Positions 1-9,207 are shown, numbered from the stretch's first letter. The stretch is DNA of 22,057 nt from UBA1479 sp964012715 (GCA_964012715.1 CAXGUG010000068.1:1-22057), one strand, 5' to 3'. The notes: generated by a model from the letters alone, not told the origin. Numbers and translations are program-made.

Positions 1-3000
1 CGCCGGTACGGACAATGGCGACGGCACCTGGACGCTGTCCGGCGATCAACTGGACGGCCTGACGGTGACCCCGGCAGCCAATTCCGACGAAGACTTCGAA
101 CTGACCGTCACGGCGACGACGACCGAAGGCGAGAACGGCGATACCGCGACGACGACCGGCACCATTGCCGTCTCCGTCGATCCGGACGCCGATGCGCCGA
201 CCCTGGTGGTCGACAATGCGACCGGCAACGAAGACACAGCGATCCCGCTGACGATTTCGTCCGAGCTGACCGACACCGATGGTTCGGAAACCTTGTCGGT
301 GACGATCTCCGGCGTTCCCTCCGGTGCGACCTTGTCCGCCGGTACGGACAATGGCGATGGTTCCTGGACCCTGACCCCGGATCAGCTCGAAGGGCTGACC
401 GTGACCCCGGCGACGGATAGCTCTGATGACTTCCAGTTGACGGTGACCGCAACCACGACCGACGGTGCGGACACGGCGACTGTGTCCGAAACCCTGGACG
501 TGACCGTGCAGGGCGTGGCCGACGGTGCGACCGTTGTGGATACCTCGGCCGCCGGTTCGGAAGATACGGCCATTCCGTTCACTGTCGACGTGTCCGAATT
601 GGATACCGACGGCTCGGAAACCTTGAGCGTGACCCTGTCGAACATCCCCGAGGGTGCGATCATCACCCGCAACGGCGAACCGGTTGCCGTCAACGAAGAC
701 GGCTCGGTGACCCTGGGCGAGGGCGAATTGGACGGCCTGGCGATCACGCCGCCGGAAGATTACTCCGGTTCCTTCGATCTGACCGTTTCGGCGCAGACGA
801 CCGACGAGGGCGACGTATCCGAAGTGACCACGGGCTCTGTCTCGATCGATGTGTCCGGTGCGGCTGATGGCGCGGATCTGAATGTCTCGGATGCGTCGGG
901 CAACGAAGATACCGCCATCGACCTGCCGATTTCGATCGACAAGGCCGACGCCGGAGAGACGGCGGAAATCACCCTGTCCGGTATTCCGGAAGGGGCGACC
1001 CTGTCCAACGCCAACGGCCCGATCACGGTCGTCGACGGCGTTGCGGTGCTGAGCGAAGCCGACTTGGCCGGTCTGCAGGTGACCCCGCCAGCCGATAGCG
1101 GCGCCGACTTCCAGATCGGCGTGTCGGTGGTGACCACGGACGGCGAAAGCACCTCCGAGCCGACAACCGGTACGATCTCGGTCGGTGTCGATGCGGTTGC
1201 CGACGTTCCGACCCTTGAGGTCGGCAGTGTCTCCGGTTCCGAAGACAGCGCTATCCCGCTGAATATCTCGGCGGGCCTGACCGATACGGACGGCTCGGAA
1301 GTTCTCAGCGTCACCATTTCCGACGTGCCGGTTGGCTCGACGCTGACACTTGGCGACGGGTCTTCCTTCACGGCGACCGAAGGCAACACGACCTTCCTGT
1401 TCGCGGGTGACCAGATCGAAGGTCTGTCCATCACCCCGCCGGAAAACAGCGACGACGACTTCACCCTGAACGTCATTGCGACCTCGCTGGATACCGATCC
1501 GGAAACCGGTGCGGTGACGACCAGTTCGGTCGAGGGCTCCATGGCCGTCAGCGTCGATCCGGAAGCGGATGCGCCGACCCTGACGCTGGACAACGCGGCC
1601 GGCACGGAAGACCAGCCGATCGCCCTGAACATCGATGCGGGCCTGACCGACGACAGCGAAGTTCTGTCGGTCACGATCTCGGGCGTGCCGGAAGGCGCCT
1701 CCCTGTCCGCCGGTACGGACAACGGCGACGGAACCTGGACGGTCGATCCGGCCGATCTGGAAGGCCTGACGGTTACCCCGGCGGCCAACTCCAACGAGGA
1801 CTTCTCGCTGACGATTACGGCGAACTCGACGGAATCCGATGGTTCGACGGCAACGACCAGCTCGACCCTCAGCGTGGCCGTGACCGGCGACGCCGATGCG
1901 CCGACGTTGTCCGTTACCTTGGGCGAGGGCACGACCTCGACCGGTGGGACGGGTGGAACCGGCGGTGAAGGCGGTGGCTACGTCATCGACACCAGCGGCG
2001 CCATCGACCTGACCGGTAACAATGCCCAGAACCATCAAGGCACCAACGGTGACGATACCTTCGTTGTGGATCGCAACCTGAACCAGAACGAAAACTTCAA
2101 CATGCAGAACGGTGGCGACACCGTGGTCGTCAACGGCAATACCGCCGGCGGTACCAACTTCAACATGGGGAACGGCGCCGACACGGTCGTCATCAACGGT
2201 GACATCGGCGGCAACACCAACGTCAACGGCAGTGGCGCGGATGACGTGCTGATCCTCGGCAAGTCCTCGGATCACTACCAGTTCCAGAACTACACCGAGA
2301 GCGCCAGCGGCCTGATCAATACCCAGATCATCGATCTGGATACGGGCCAGACCCTGACCGTCAACAACATCGAAGCCATCGGCTTCGGCGACGGGACGTT
2401 CCGCGGCAACGAAGATCTGCTGCCGGACTACAACGCCGGCGGTGAGGACATCGTGACCTATCCGCTCAACATCGCGTCCGAGTTGACCGATACGGACGGT
2501 TCGGAAACGCTGTCGATCACGGTATCCGGCCTGCCGGAAGGGGCGACCCTGTCCGCCGGTACGGACAACGGCGACGGCACCTTCACCCTGACGCCGGAAC
2601 AGCTGTCGGGTCTGACCCTGACGGTTCCGGCTGGTGAGACGGACTTCAACCTGTCCGTGACCGCGACCTCGACCGAAAACGACGGCGATACCGCCAGCGT
2701 TTCGACTTCGGTCGGCGTGGACGTGCCGGACCCGGTTGCCGATGCGCCGACCCTGGACGTTTCCGATGCTTCGGGCACGGAAGATACGGCCATTCCGCTG
2801 ACCATCGATGCCGGTTTGACCGACGCCAATGAAAGCCTGAGCGTTACGATCTCCGGTATTCCGGACGGCGCGGTGCTGAAGTCGGGCGATACCGTTCTGA
2901 CTGTCGAGAACGGCGAGATCACCTTCGAAGACGGTAACGTGCCGGACGATTTGACGATCACCCCGGCGGATGACTCGAACGAAGACTTCTCGTTGACGGT

Positions 3001-6000
3001 CACCGCGACCTCGACCGAGGTCAACGGCGATACGGCTGAAACCTCCTCGACCCTGAATGTCGCGGTCGCGGGCGATGCCGACGCGCCGACCCTGACCGTC
3101 GACCTGGGGGCGGGTGTTCCCGCCGGTGGCGACGACGGTACGCCGGAAGTTCCGGGCAGCGTTTCGATCACCAACATGGGCAGCCAGTCCGCCGGTTATG
3201 ACAGCAGCTATGGCTACTATGTTATCGGGGAAGACGGCACGCCGCAGTCGGGCGAAATCATCTGGGCCAACGTCAAGGACGATGTGGGCGATACCTTCAC
3301 CCTCGATGGTGTCGATCCGGAAGACATCGGGTTCTTCATGATCCCGAACGGCGACGACATGAACAACAACCTGTACAACGGGATGAACGTGACGTTCACC
3401 CAGGATAACAACGGCAATTGGCAGGCCGTGGGCCCGAACGGTGTGGCCCTGCAGGGCGCCAGCGCCCCGGCGTTGTTCGATGACGCATCCCTGAACGCCA
3501 ACAACTTCGACTACACCCAGGACAACAACACCTCGGGCAACCAGAACTGGGAAGACCTGGTCGGCGGCGGTGACTATGACTTCAACGACGTCAACGTGAA
3601 TGTCAGCACCGTGGCGACCCAGCCGGGCACGCCGGGTACGGGTGACGCGGTCGTTGAATATCCGCTGGATATCAATGCGGCTCTGACCGATACCGACGGC
3701 TCGGAAACCCTGACGGCGACCATCTCCGGTATTCCGGAAGGGGCGACCCTGACGCTGTCCGACGGCACGGTTCTGACCTCGACCAGTGTTGACGACACCT
3801 TCGACCTGACCTCCGGTCAGTTGCAGGACATCACCTTGTCCGTTCCCGCCGGTTCGACCGACTTCGACCTGTCCGTGACCGCGACGGCCACGGAAAACGA
3901 CGGTGACATGGCCAGCGTCAGCACCTCGGTCGCCGTGGATGTGCCGGAAGTGGCGGGCCCGGACCTGACGGTTGCGGACGCCCAGGGTAACGAAGACACG
4001 GCGATTTCGCTGAACATCGCGGCGGCCTTCGAAGGCGGCAGCGGTGGTGGCGAGACCACCGGTTCCTTCTACCTGCTGGAAGAAGGTTCCGACTCCGTCC
4101 TGCGCATCGGCCTGGACGGCTCGGTCGAAACCATCGTGACCGAAGACGAGATCGAAGCCCTGACCGGCAAGAGCGATGCCGACTTCAAGGATATGTCGGT
4201 CGTGACTGACGGTGACGGCAACGTGTTCTTCACCGAAGCGAATAGCGACTCGATCCTGATGAAGCCGGCCGACGGCGGCGATCTGGAGGTTGTGGCCTCG
4301 AAGAGCGCGATCATGCTGGCGACCGGAGAAAACTCCGCCGATCCGCGCGGCCTGGTCGTGGGAAGCGACGGCAACCTGTACATGACCGATCAGACCAGCA
4401 ACTCGCTGGTGCGGATCGACCCGGCGACGGGGCAGGCGACCGTGGTTGCGACGGAACAGCAATTGGATGACCTGTCGGGTATTCGCGACATCGACCTGGA
4501 AGGCGGCATGATCGCGTCGCCGGACGGCAAGATCCACTTCGTCTCGGCGGGTGACCCGGATGCGGTCTTCACCTACGACATCGCGACTGGTGACTCCTCG
4601 GTCCTGTCCAAGGATTGCGGCTTCAACGATCTGGACAGCTACATGACCCTGGCGCCCAACGGCGACATCATCGTGATCGACGAATCCGGTGATCATCAGG
4701 GCGCGTTCGACAACATCTACCGGATCGATGCCGAAACCGGCGAGGTCTCGGTGTTCCTGTCCAATCAGGAACTGCGCGACGTGGTTGGCCATTCGGTCGA
4801 TCTGGAAGGTGGTGTTTCCTTCGATGCCGACGGCAACTTCTACATTGCCGAGGAACAGTCCGACTCGATCTACAAGTTCACGGCGACCAATTCGGAAACC
4901 GGCGCCGTCGATCCGGCATCGGGCGAGGTCTTCGTCAGCAAGGCGGACCTCTATGATCACTATGCCAACGGCACCAACGCCGACCTGGAAGGCGATCTGC
5001 ACTTCGCCCAGATGATCGCGGATGGAGACGACAGCCTGTCGATCACCATCTCCGACATCCCGGAAGGTGCGGTTCTGTCGGTCAACGGCACGCCTGTGAC
5101 CGTGACCGATGGCACGGCTGAACTGACGGCAGATCAACTTTCCGGTTTGACCATCACGCCGCCGGAAAACTCGGACGAAGACTTCTCCTTGACCGTGACC
5201 GCCACTGGTACGGCGGCCAACGGCCAGGAAGTCAGCTCGACCGCCAGCCTGAACGTAACGGTCGATGCCGTCGCCGACGCGCCGGTTGTGACTGCCGAGG
5301 ATGCTTCCGGCTACGAAGATCAGCCGATCGATCTGGACATCACCGCGGCCCTGACCGACATGGACGGTTCGGAATCCATCACCGGGATCACCATCTCGGG
5401 CCTGCCGTCCGGTGCGACCTTGAACCACGGCACCTACGATGCCGGTTCCGACAGCTGGACGCTGGAACCCGCCGACCTGGTCGATTTGCAGTTGAACCCG
5501 GCGGCCAATTCCAACGAAGACTTCCAGCTGACCATCACCGCGACCTCGACGGAAGCGGACGGTGGCGACACGGCGGTCGGTTCGGTGACCATGGATGTCG
5601 ATGTCACCGGTGTAGTCGATGACTTCACCGTGACGGTCGACGATGCCGAGGGTGCTGCCGGAACGTCCCTGCCGCTGGATATCTCGGTCGGTCTGACCGA
5701 TCTGGACGGCTCGGAAACGGTCAGCGTCACGATCTCTGGCGTGCCCGAAGGCGCGACCCTGAACCACGGCACCTACGATGCGCAGTCGGATAGCTGGACC
5801 CTGTCCGGCGACGACCTGGAAGGCTTGGAAATCTCGTTGCCGGAAACCGCCGGTGGCGAAACCTCCGGCTCCCCGGAAACCCTATACTCGCAGAATTTCA
5901 ACAGCCTGCAGGAAGGGGCGACCAGCGCCGGTGGCGCCAACGGCTTCTCGACCGATGCGTCGAACGCCGATACGGGCAATTATCACGGTGTCGATGACGA

Positions 6001-9000
6001 CCGGTATGAGTTCTCCAAGACGGATACCAACGGCTATGACGGCGAAGACGCCTTCATGACCTGGAACAGCGCGCCGATCGATATTTCGGGCCACGACGAC
6101 GTGTCCTTCAGCTTCAAGCTGGACGGGCAGGGTGGTCTGGACAGCAGCGGTGCCTATGCCGACTTCTTCCGCGTGATCGCGGTGGTCGACGGTGTGGAAC
6201 ACGAGCTGATGACCCAGAACGGCGACGTCTGCAATCAGACCTTCACCCTGGATGACATTCCCGAAGGGGACGAGTTGATCATCCGGATGGAGGTCAAGAC
6301 GACCACGACCGATGAAGTCTACAAGATGGACAACCTGCAGGTTTCGGCGACCCCGGTTGCTTCGGAGCCGCTGGAAAGCTTCCAGCTGAACGTCGAAACG
6401 ACGGTCACGGAAAGCGACGGTGCTTCCGAAACCGTGTCCCATGACCTGGACGTCACGGTCGTCAGCCCGGACGACGAAGCATCGGCCCCGACCCTGACGG
6501 TGACGGAACAGGCCCCGACGACCGAAGATGTCTCTGTGGCGCTGAACCTCTCCGCCGCATTGACCGACACGGACGGCTCGGAATCCCTCAGCGTGACGTT
6601 GTCCGGTATCCCGGACGGTGCGGTGCTGAAGGCCGGCGCGGAAGTGCTGACGGTCGAGAACGGCTCGATCACCTTCGAAGACGGCATGGTTCCGGAAAAC
6701 CTGTCCCTGACCCCGCCGGCTAATTCCGATGCCGATATCGAACTGACGGTCACCGCGACCTCGACGGAAGCCAACGGCGGCGCCACGGCGACCAGCACGG
6801 CGACCATCGATATCGACGTCGCGGCCCTGGCTGATGTTCCGACGATCACCAATGTGACCGTTGGTGCGCCGGTCGTGACCGAGGGTACGGAAGGCACCGC
6901 CGAGACGGTGACGATCACCTCTGCCAACTTCGGCGAGGAAGGATCGGGCTTCACTGTTATGGGCCGGACCATCAATTGGGACGGCAGCCTGTCCGAAGCC
7001 TCGACGGATAACGTGTCGACCAATGGCTCGCCCATCGGGTTCGGCGTTGCCGGCAATTCGTCGGGCGACTATTCCGAAATCGGCTACAACAGCTCGAAGG
7101 GCGTATCCGAGGAATTGGTCGTCAACTTCGACGACGATGTATCTTCGGCCGATGTCTCCTTTGCCTGGATGCACTCGGGCGAACAGGCAACCTACAAGCT
7201 GTATCGCGACGGCGTCGAAGTCGGCACCGGCACGGTCGACGGGGTGACCGATTGGGTCGATGAACCCGTCACCCTGACGGCTGCCGATGGCGGCAACTTC
7301 GATCAGGTGGTGTTCTCCGCCCCGGGTTATGAAGACGACTTCCTGATCAATTCGATCAGCTTCGAGGCCGGTACCGACGCAACCCAGAACGTTGCCGAAT
7401 ACCCGATCGACATCACCGCCAGCCTTGCCGATACCGATGGTTCGGAAGCTCTGTCGGTGACCATCGGCGGGATCCCGGACGGTGCGACCCTGTCGGCCGG
7501 AACGGACAACGGCGACGGCACCTGGACGGTGTCGGGCGGTGATCTGGAAGGCCTGAGCCTGTCGGTGCCGTTCGATGACGAGGTCGAAGCCTTCGACCTG
7601 TCGTTCACCGCCACGGCGACGGAACAGTCGAACAACTCGACGGCCAATTCGACGCCGGTAACAGTGTCGGCGGAGGCCGTGGTCGAAGAAGTCCCGACCT
7701 ATGACCTGGATGTTTCCGCGTCGATGGGCGAGGGCGCGATCAGCGAGGCCGACGACGCCATCGTGTTCGATCTGGACGTCACGGCGACCGGTAACGGCCA
7801 GCCGCTGGGCGAGGATGCGACGATCACCATCTCGGGCATCCCGAACGGTGTCAGCCTGTCTGCCGGGACCGACAACAACGACGGCACCTATACCCTGACG
7901 CCCGCGCAGTTGAGCGGCCTGCAGGTTCTGGTGTCGGATGCGGTCGCGACCGACTTCTCGCTCGAAGTCACTGCTTCGGTTGGCGATCAGTCTGCGTCGG
8001 CGAGCGATGTGTTGGCCGAGGTCGATCCCTCGCTGTTCTACGAAGTTGGCGAAGAGAACTTCAACAACGACGGCGCCGTCGGCAACGACACGTCCAAGGA
8101 CAACTGGACGGGTGATTGGCAGTCCGAAACCTTCGCCGGCAGCACCAAGAACGACGATCTCAACTCCGGTGGCGGCGGTGACACGCTGTACGGCGGGGCC
8201 GGGAACGACGATCTGACCGGTAGCTGGGGCGACGATACGCTGTATGGCGGTTCGGGCAACGACGACATGATCGGCGGCAGCCAGGACGATACGCTGTACG
8301 GCGGTTCGGGTAACGATGAACTGCAGGGCGACTCGGGTGCCGACACGCTGTACGGCGGTTCCGGCAACGATGAGATCGAAGGCGGTAGCCAGGACGATCT
8401 GATCTTCGGCGGCTCCGGCGATGACGAAATCGACGCCGGCACCGACAACGACACCGTCTACGGTGGTGCCGGTAACGACGAAATCGAAGGCGGCAGCGGT
8501 AGCGACACCCTCTACGGCGGCACTGGCAACGACGAGATCGATGGTGGTACCGACAACGACTTCCTGCACGGTGGTTCCGGCAACGACGACATCACCGGCG
8601 GCAGCGGTAGCGACACCATCTACGGCGGCACCGGCAACGACGAGATCGATGCAGGCTCCGACAACGACTATGTCGACGGTGGTTCTGGCGATGACGAGAT
8701 CAACGCCGGTACCGGTGACGACATCGTCCACGGCGGCGCGGGCAACGACGAGATCCTTGGCGACTACGGCAACGACCAGTTGTTCGGTGGTCTGGGTGAC
8801 GACTATCTGTCCGGCGGCGGCGGGAACGACATCCTGTCCGGCGGCGCTGGCAACGACGTGCTGAACGGTGGCGACGGTGCCGATACCTTCATCTTCGACG
8901 CCGACAGCGGCCACGACATCATCGAAGACATCATGATGCAGGACACGCTCGAGTTCCAAGGCGAGCAGTTCGATATGAACGATATGATCTTCTCGGAGAA

Positions 9001-9169
9001 CGAGGACGGGGACGCCGTCATCTCCTTCGCGGGCAACGACGATATGTCGGTGACCCTGGAAGGGGTGAAGTACTCGGACCTGGATACCAACGGCGACGGC
9101 AATGCGTCGGAGGGTTACTCCGTCACGCAGACCGACGACGGGTTCACCGTGAATATCGACGAGACCTGA
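1..9169 (+). CDS. Giant Ig-like/RTX adhesin, type I secreted (5' end missing)
   Basis: The reading frame is open from base 2, so the gene starts upstream; the GTG at 65 is only an internal codon. The visible 3055 residues are acidic, rich in Thr, Asp and Gly, and contain only two cysteines that I can see. In order: about 15 Ig/cadherin-like modules of roughly 95 residues with recurring motifs such as GNEDTAIPL, LTDTDGSETLSVTISG, PEGATLSAGTDNGDGTW and LEGLTVTPAANSDEDF; five unrelated domains set among them; 27 RTX nonapeptides (8168-8896); and a C-terminal segment of about 90 residues with the DTFIF and aliphatic/acidic pattern of uncleaved T1SS signals. Family knowledge: such proteins leave through an ABC/MFP/TolC exporter and act as Ca-dependent surface adhesins. 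A LapG-type protease lies 2.7 kb downstream, which suggests a LapA-like protein. The N-terminal retention module and cleavage site are outside the window, so LapA type is inference. Adhesin/RTX class is secure; the ligand is unknown. Confidence 0.93.
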   Translation, partial: AGTDNGDGTWTLSGDQLDGLTVTPAANSDEDFELTVTATTTEGENGDTATTTGTIAVSVDPDADAPTLVVDNATGNEDTAIPLTISSELTDTDGSETLSVTISGVPSGATLSAGTDNGDGSWTLTPDQLEGLTVTPATDSSDDFQLTVTATTTDGADTATVSETLDVTVQGVADGATVVDTSAAGSEDTAIPFTVDVSELDTDGSETLSVTLSNIPEGAIITRNGEPVAVNEDGSVTLGEGELDGLAITPPEDYSGSFDLTVSAQTTDEGDVSEVTTGSVSIDVSGAADGADLNVSDASGNEDTAIDLPISIDKADAGETAEITLSGIPEGATLSNANGPITVVDGVAVLSEADLAGLQVTPPADSGADFQIGVSVVTTDGESTSEPTTGTISVGVDAVADVPTLEVGSVSGSEDSAIPLNISAGLTDTDGSEVLSVTISDVPVGSTLTLGDGSSFTATEGNTTFLFAGDQIEGLSITPPENSDDDFTLNVIATSLDTDPETGAVTTSSVEGSMAVSVDPEADAPTLTLDNAAGTEDQPIALNIDAGLTDDSEVLSVTISGVPEGASLSAGTDNGDGTWTVDPADLEGLTVTPAANSNEDFSLTITANSTESDGSTATTSSTLSVAVTGDADAPTLSVTLGEGTTSTGGTGGTGGEGGGYVIDTSGAIDLTGNNAQNHQGTNGDDTFVVDRNLNQNENFNMQNGGDTVVVNGNTAGGTNFNMGNGADTVVINGDIGGNTNVNGSGADDVLILGKSSDHYQFQNYTESASGLINTQIIDLDTGQTLTVNNIEAIGFGDGTFRGNEDLLPDYNAGGEDIVTYPLNIASELTDTDGSETLSITVSGLPEGATLSAGTDNGDGTFTLTPEQLSGLTLTVPAGETDFNLSVTATSTENDGDTASVSTSVGVDVPDPVADAPTLDVSDASGTEDTAIPLTIDAGLTDANESLSVTISGIPDGAVLKSGDTVLTVENGEITFEDGNVPDDLTITPADDSNEDFSLTVTATSTEVNGDTAETSSTLNVAVAGDADAPTLTVDLGAGVPAGGDDGTPEVPGSVSITNMGSQSAGYDSSYGYYVIGEDGTPQSGEIIWANVKDDVGDTFTLDGVDPEDIGFFMIPNGDDMNNNLYNGMNVTFTQDNNGNWQAVGPNGVALQGASAPALFDDASLNANNFDYTQDNNTSGNQNWEDLVGGGDYDFNDVNVNVSTVATQPGTPGTGDAVVEYPLDINAALTDTDGSETLTATISGIPEGATLTLSDGTVLTSTSVDDTFDLTSGQLQDITLSVPAGSTDFDLSVTATATENDGDMASVSTSVAVDVPEVAGPDLTVADAQGNEDTAISLNIAAAFEGGSGGGETTGSFYLLEEGSDSVLRIGLDGSVETIVTEDEIEALTGKSDADFKDMSVVTDGDGNVFFTEANSDSILMKPADGGDLEVVASKSAIMLATGENSADPRGLVVGSDGNLYMTDQTSNSLVRIDPATGQATVVATEQQLDDLSGIRDIDLEGGMIASPDGKIHFVSAGDPDAVFTYDIATGDSSVLSKDCGFNDLDSYMTLAPNGDIIVIDESGDHQGAFDNIYRIDAETGEVSVFLSNQELRDVVGHSVDLEGGVSFDADGNFYIAEEQSDSIYKFTATNSETGAVDPASGEVFVSKADLYDHYANGTNADLEGDLHFAQMIADGDDSLSITISDIPEGAVLSVNGTPVTVTDGTAELTADQLSGLTITPPENSDEDFSLTVTATGTAANGQEVSSTASLNVTVDAVADAPVVTAEDASGYEDQPIDLDITAALTDMDGSESITGITISGLPSGATLNHGTYDAGSDSWTLEPADLVDLQLNPAANSNEDFQLTITATSTEADGGDTAVGSVTMDVDVTGVVDDFTVTVDDAEGAAGTSLPLDISVGLTDLDGSETVSVTISGVPEGATLNHGTYDAQSDSWTLSGDDLEGLEISLPETAGGETSGSPETLYSQNFNSLQEGATSAGGANGFSTDASNADTGNYHGVDDDRYEFSKTDTNGYDGEDAFMTWNSAPIDISGHDDVSFSFKLDGQGGLDSSGAYADFFRVIAVVDGVEHELMTQNGDVCNQTFTLDDIPEGDELIIRMEVKTTTTDEVYKMDNLQVSATPVASEPLESFQLNVETTVTESDGASETVSHDLDVTVVSPDDEASAPTLTVTEQAPTTEDVSVALNLSAALTDTDGSESLSVTLSGIPDGAVLKAGAEVLTVENGSITFEDGMVPENLSLTPPANSDADIELTVTATSTEANGGATATSTATIDIDVAALADVPTITNVTVGAPVVTEGTEGTAETVTITSANFGEEGSGFTVMGRTINWDGSLSEASTDNVSTNGSPIGFGVAGNSSGDYSEIGYNSSKGVSEELVVNFDDDVSSADVSFAWMHSGEQATYKLYRDGVEVGTGTVDGVTDWVDEPVTLTAADGGNFDQVVFSAPGYEDDFLINSISFEAGTDATQNVAEYPIDITASLADTDGSEALSVTIGGIPDGATLSAGTDNGDGTWTVSGGDLEGLSLSVPFDDEVEAFDLSFTATATEQSNNSTANSTPVTVSAEAVVEEVPTYDLDVSASMGEGAISEADDAIVFDLDVTATGNGQPLGEDATITISGIPNGVSLSAGTDNNDGTYTLTPAQLSGLQVLVSDAVATDFSLEVTASVGDQSASASDVLAEVDPSLFYEVGEENFNNDGAVGNDTSKDNWTGDWQSETFAGSTKNDDLNSGGGGDTLYGGAGNDDLTGSWGDDTLYGGSGNDDMIGGSQDDTLYGGSGNDELQGDSGADTLYGGSGNDEIEGGSQDDLIFGGSGDDEIDAGTDNDTVYGGAGNDEIEGGSGSDTLYGGTGNDEIDGGTDNDFLHGGSGNDDITGGSGSDTIYGGTGNDEIDAGSDNDYVDGGSGDDEINAGTGDDIVHGGAGNDEILGDYGNDQLFGGLGDDYLSGGGGNDILSGGAGNDVLNGGDGADTFIFDADSGHDIIEDIMMQDTLEFQGEQFDMNDMIFSENEDGDAVISFAGNDDMSVTLEGVKYSDLDTNGDGNASEGYSVTQTDDGFTVNIDET
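1979..2440 (+). other. Inserted RTX-like Asn/Gly-rich domain in the adhesin
   Basis: Between an APTLSV strand and the resuming YPLNIASELTDTDGSE of the same Ig module sits a domain of about 155 residues. It contains NGDDTFVVD, NGGDTVVVNG, NGADTVVING and GADDVLILG, followed by IIDLDTGQTLTV and IEAIGFGDGTF. The DTxxV repeats and the IEAIGFGDG ending resemble haemolysin-type Ca-binding and beta-roll capping segments. A Gly/Thr-rich linker (TGGTGGTGGEGGG) precedes it. The assignment is by eye; the Ca-binding role is inferred from the family resemblance. Confidence 0.6.
3155..3640 (+). other. Inserted DUF4114 domain in the adhesin
   Basis: About 160 residues begin at GSVSITNMG. They include EDIGFFMIPNGDD and end with the signature NWEDLVGGGDYDFNDV (3544-3591), the acidic C-terminal motif characteristic of DUF4114 domains in bacterial extracellular and RTX proteins. 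The acidic motif probably binds Ca; the ligand of the domain is unknown. It is flanked by LTVDLGAGVPAGGDDGT before and EYPLDINAALTDTDGSE after, so it interrupts an Ig module at the same point as the RTX-like insert at 1979-2440. Confidence 0.75.
4061..5020 (+). other. Inserted six-bladed NHL/SMP-30-like beta-propeller in the adhesin
   Basis: About 320 residues contain six evenly spaced blade motifs: GSFYLLEEGSDSVLRIG, DGNVFFTEANSDSILM, DGNLYMTDQTSNSLVRID, DGKIHFVSAG with VFTYD, NGDIIVIDESGDH with IYRID, and DGNFYIAEEQSDSIYKF. This DGNxYxxD...IxRID pattern is typical of NHL or SMP-30/gluconolactonase-like propellers. The domain follows a GGSGGGETTG linker after the LNIAAAF strand, and the Ig module resumes at DDSLSITISDIPEG. 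It holds one of the two visible cysteines (KDCGF). No catalytic residues could be assigned, so a binding role is more likely than an enzymatic one. Confidence 0.7.
5873..6357 (+). other. Inserted jelly-roll-like beta-sandwich domain in the adhesin
   Basis: About 160 residues run from LYSQNFNSLQEG through DVSFSFKLDGQGG and ADFFRVIAVVDGVEHEL to the closing YKMDNLQVSA. The opening xNFNSL and closing MDNLQV strands resemble extracellular jelly-roll (LamG or carbohydrate-binding-like) domains. It sits later in its Ig module than the other inserts do: after LEGLEISLP and before ESFQLNVETTVTESDG. It holds the second visible cysteine (GDVCNQT). The family is not identified with certainty. Confidence 0.45.
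6890..7385 (+). other. Second inserted jelly-roll-like domain in the adhesin
   Basis: About 160 residues start near ETVTITSANFGEEGSGF. They include ELVVNFDDDVSSADVSFAW, ATYKLYRDGVEVGTGTVDG, FDQVVFSAPGYEDDFLI and NSISFEAG. The strand pattern suggests a beta-sandwich of the kind found in other giant adhesins. The Ig module resumes at EYPIDITASLADTDGSE, the same junction seen after the RTX-like and DUF4114 inserts. Function unknown. Confidence 0.45.
8168..8896 (+). repeat. 27 RTX nonapeptide repeats
   Basis: Twenty-seven consecutive units of 27 bp fit the pattern GGxGxDxUx without a phase break, from GGGGDTLYG to GDGADTFIF. They predict a Ca-binding parallel beta-roll that folds after type I secretion. 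Units alternate between GSGNDEIEG and GSxxDTLYG types. The middle of the block shows a 36-residue (108-bp) super-period: the sequence at 8489-8509 recurs at 8597-8617. Confidence 0.95.
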
Positions 9170-9207
9170 CCACACCCCTCTTTGATCAGGTGACCGAAAC
9201 TGAAAAG

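Larger units (their letters stand above)
2..8030 (+). repeat. Array of about 15 Ig/cadherin-like modules
   Basis: Each module starts with an APTL-x-V strand and a GxEDTAIxL motif, continues with LTDTDGSETLSV, ISGVPEGATL and DLEGLTVTP, and ends with SLTVTATSTE and a V-x-V strand. I count 15, the first incomplete. Identity between modules reaches DNA level: a 31-bp stretch at 1701-1731 recurs exactly at 2547-2577, and close variants occur near 1-40, 331-360 and 7494-7530. Modules 7, 9, 10, 12 and 14 carry foreign domains. The last module (about 7690-8030) is the most divergent and leads through a short Asn/Asp-rich linker into the RTX block. Repeats of this sort usually form the extended stalk of an adhesin. 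Confidence 0.85.

Noticed and set aside
760..1932. Minus-strand open frame of 390 codons and similar shorter ones through 1-8000
   Set aside because: Same periodic-repeat shadow; composition is Ser/Pro/Val-rich with no recognisable domain.
8168..8896. 27-bp repeats as a CRISPR-like or satellite array
   Set aside because: The period is in frame and encodes RTX nonapeptides; there are no spacers.
5882..9175. Minus-strand open frame of 1097 codons opposite the adhesin
   Set aside because: It is an antisense shadow of the GC-rich periodic repeats; the plus-strand frame has clear domains and RTX motifs, while the antisense product has only repeated low-complexity Val/Ala/Gly runs.
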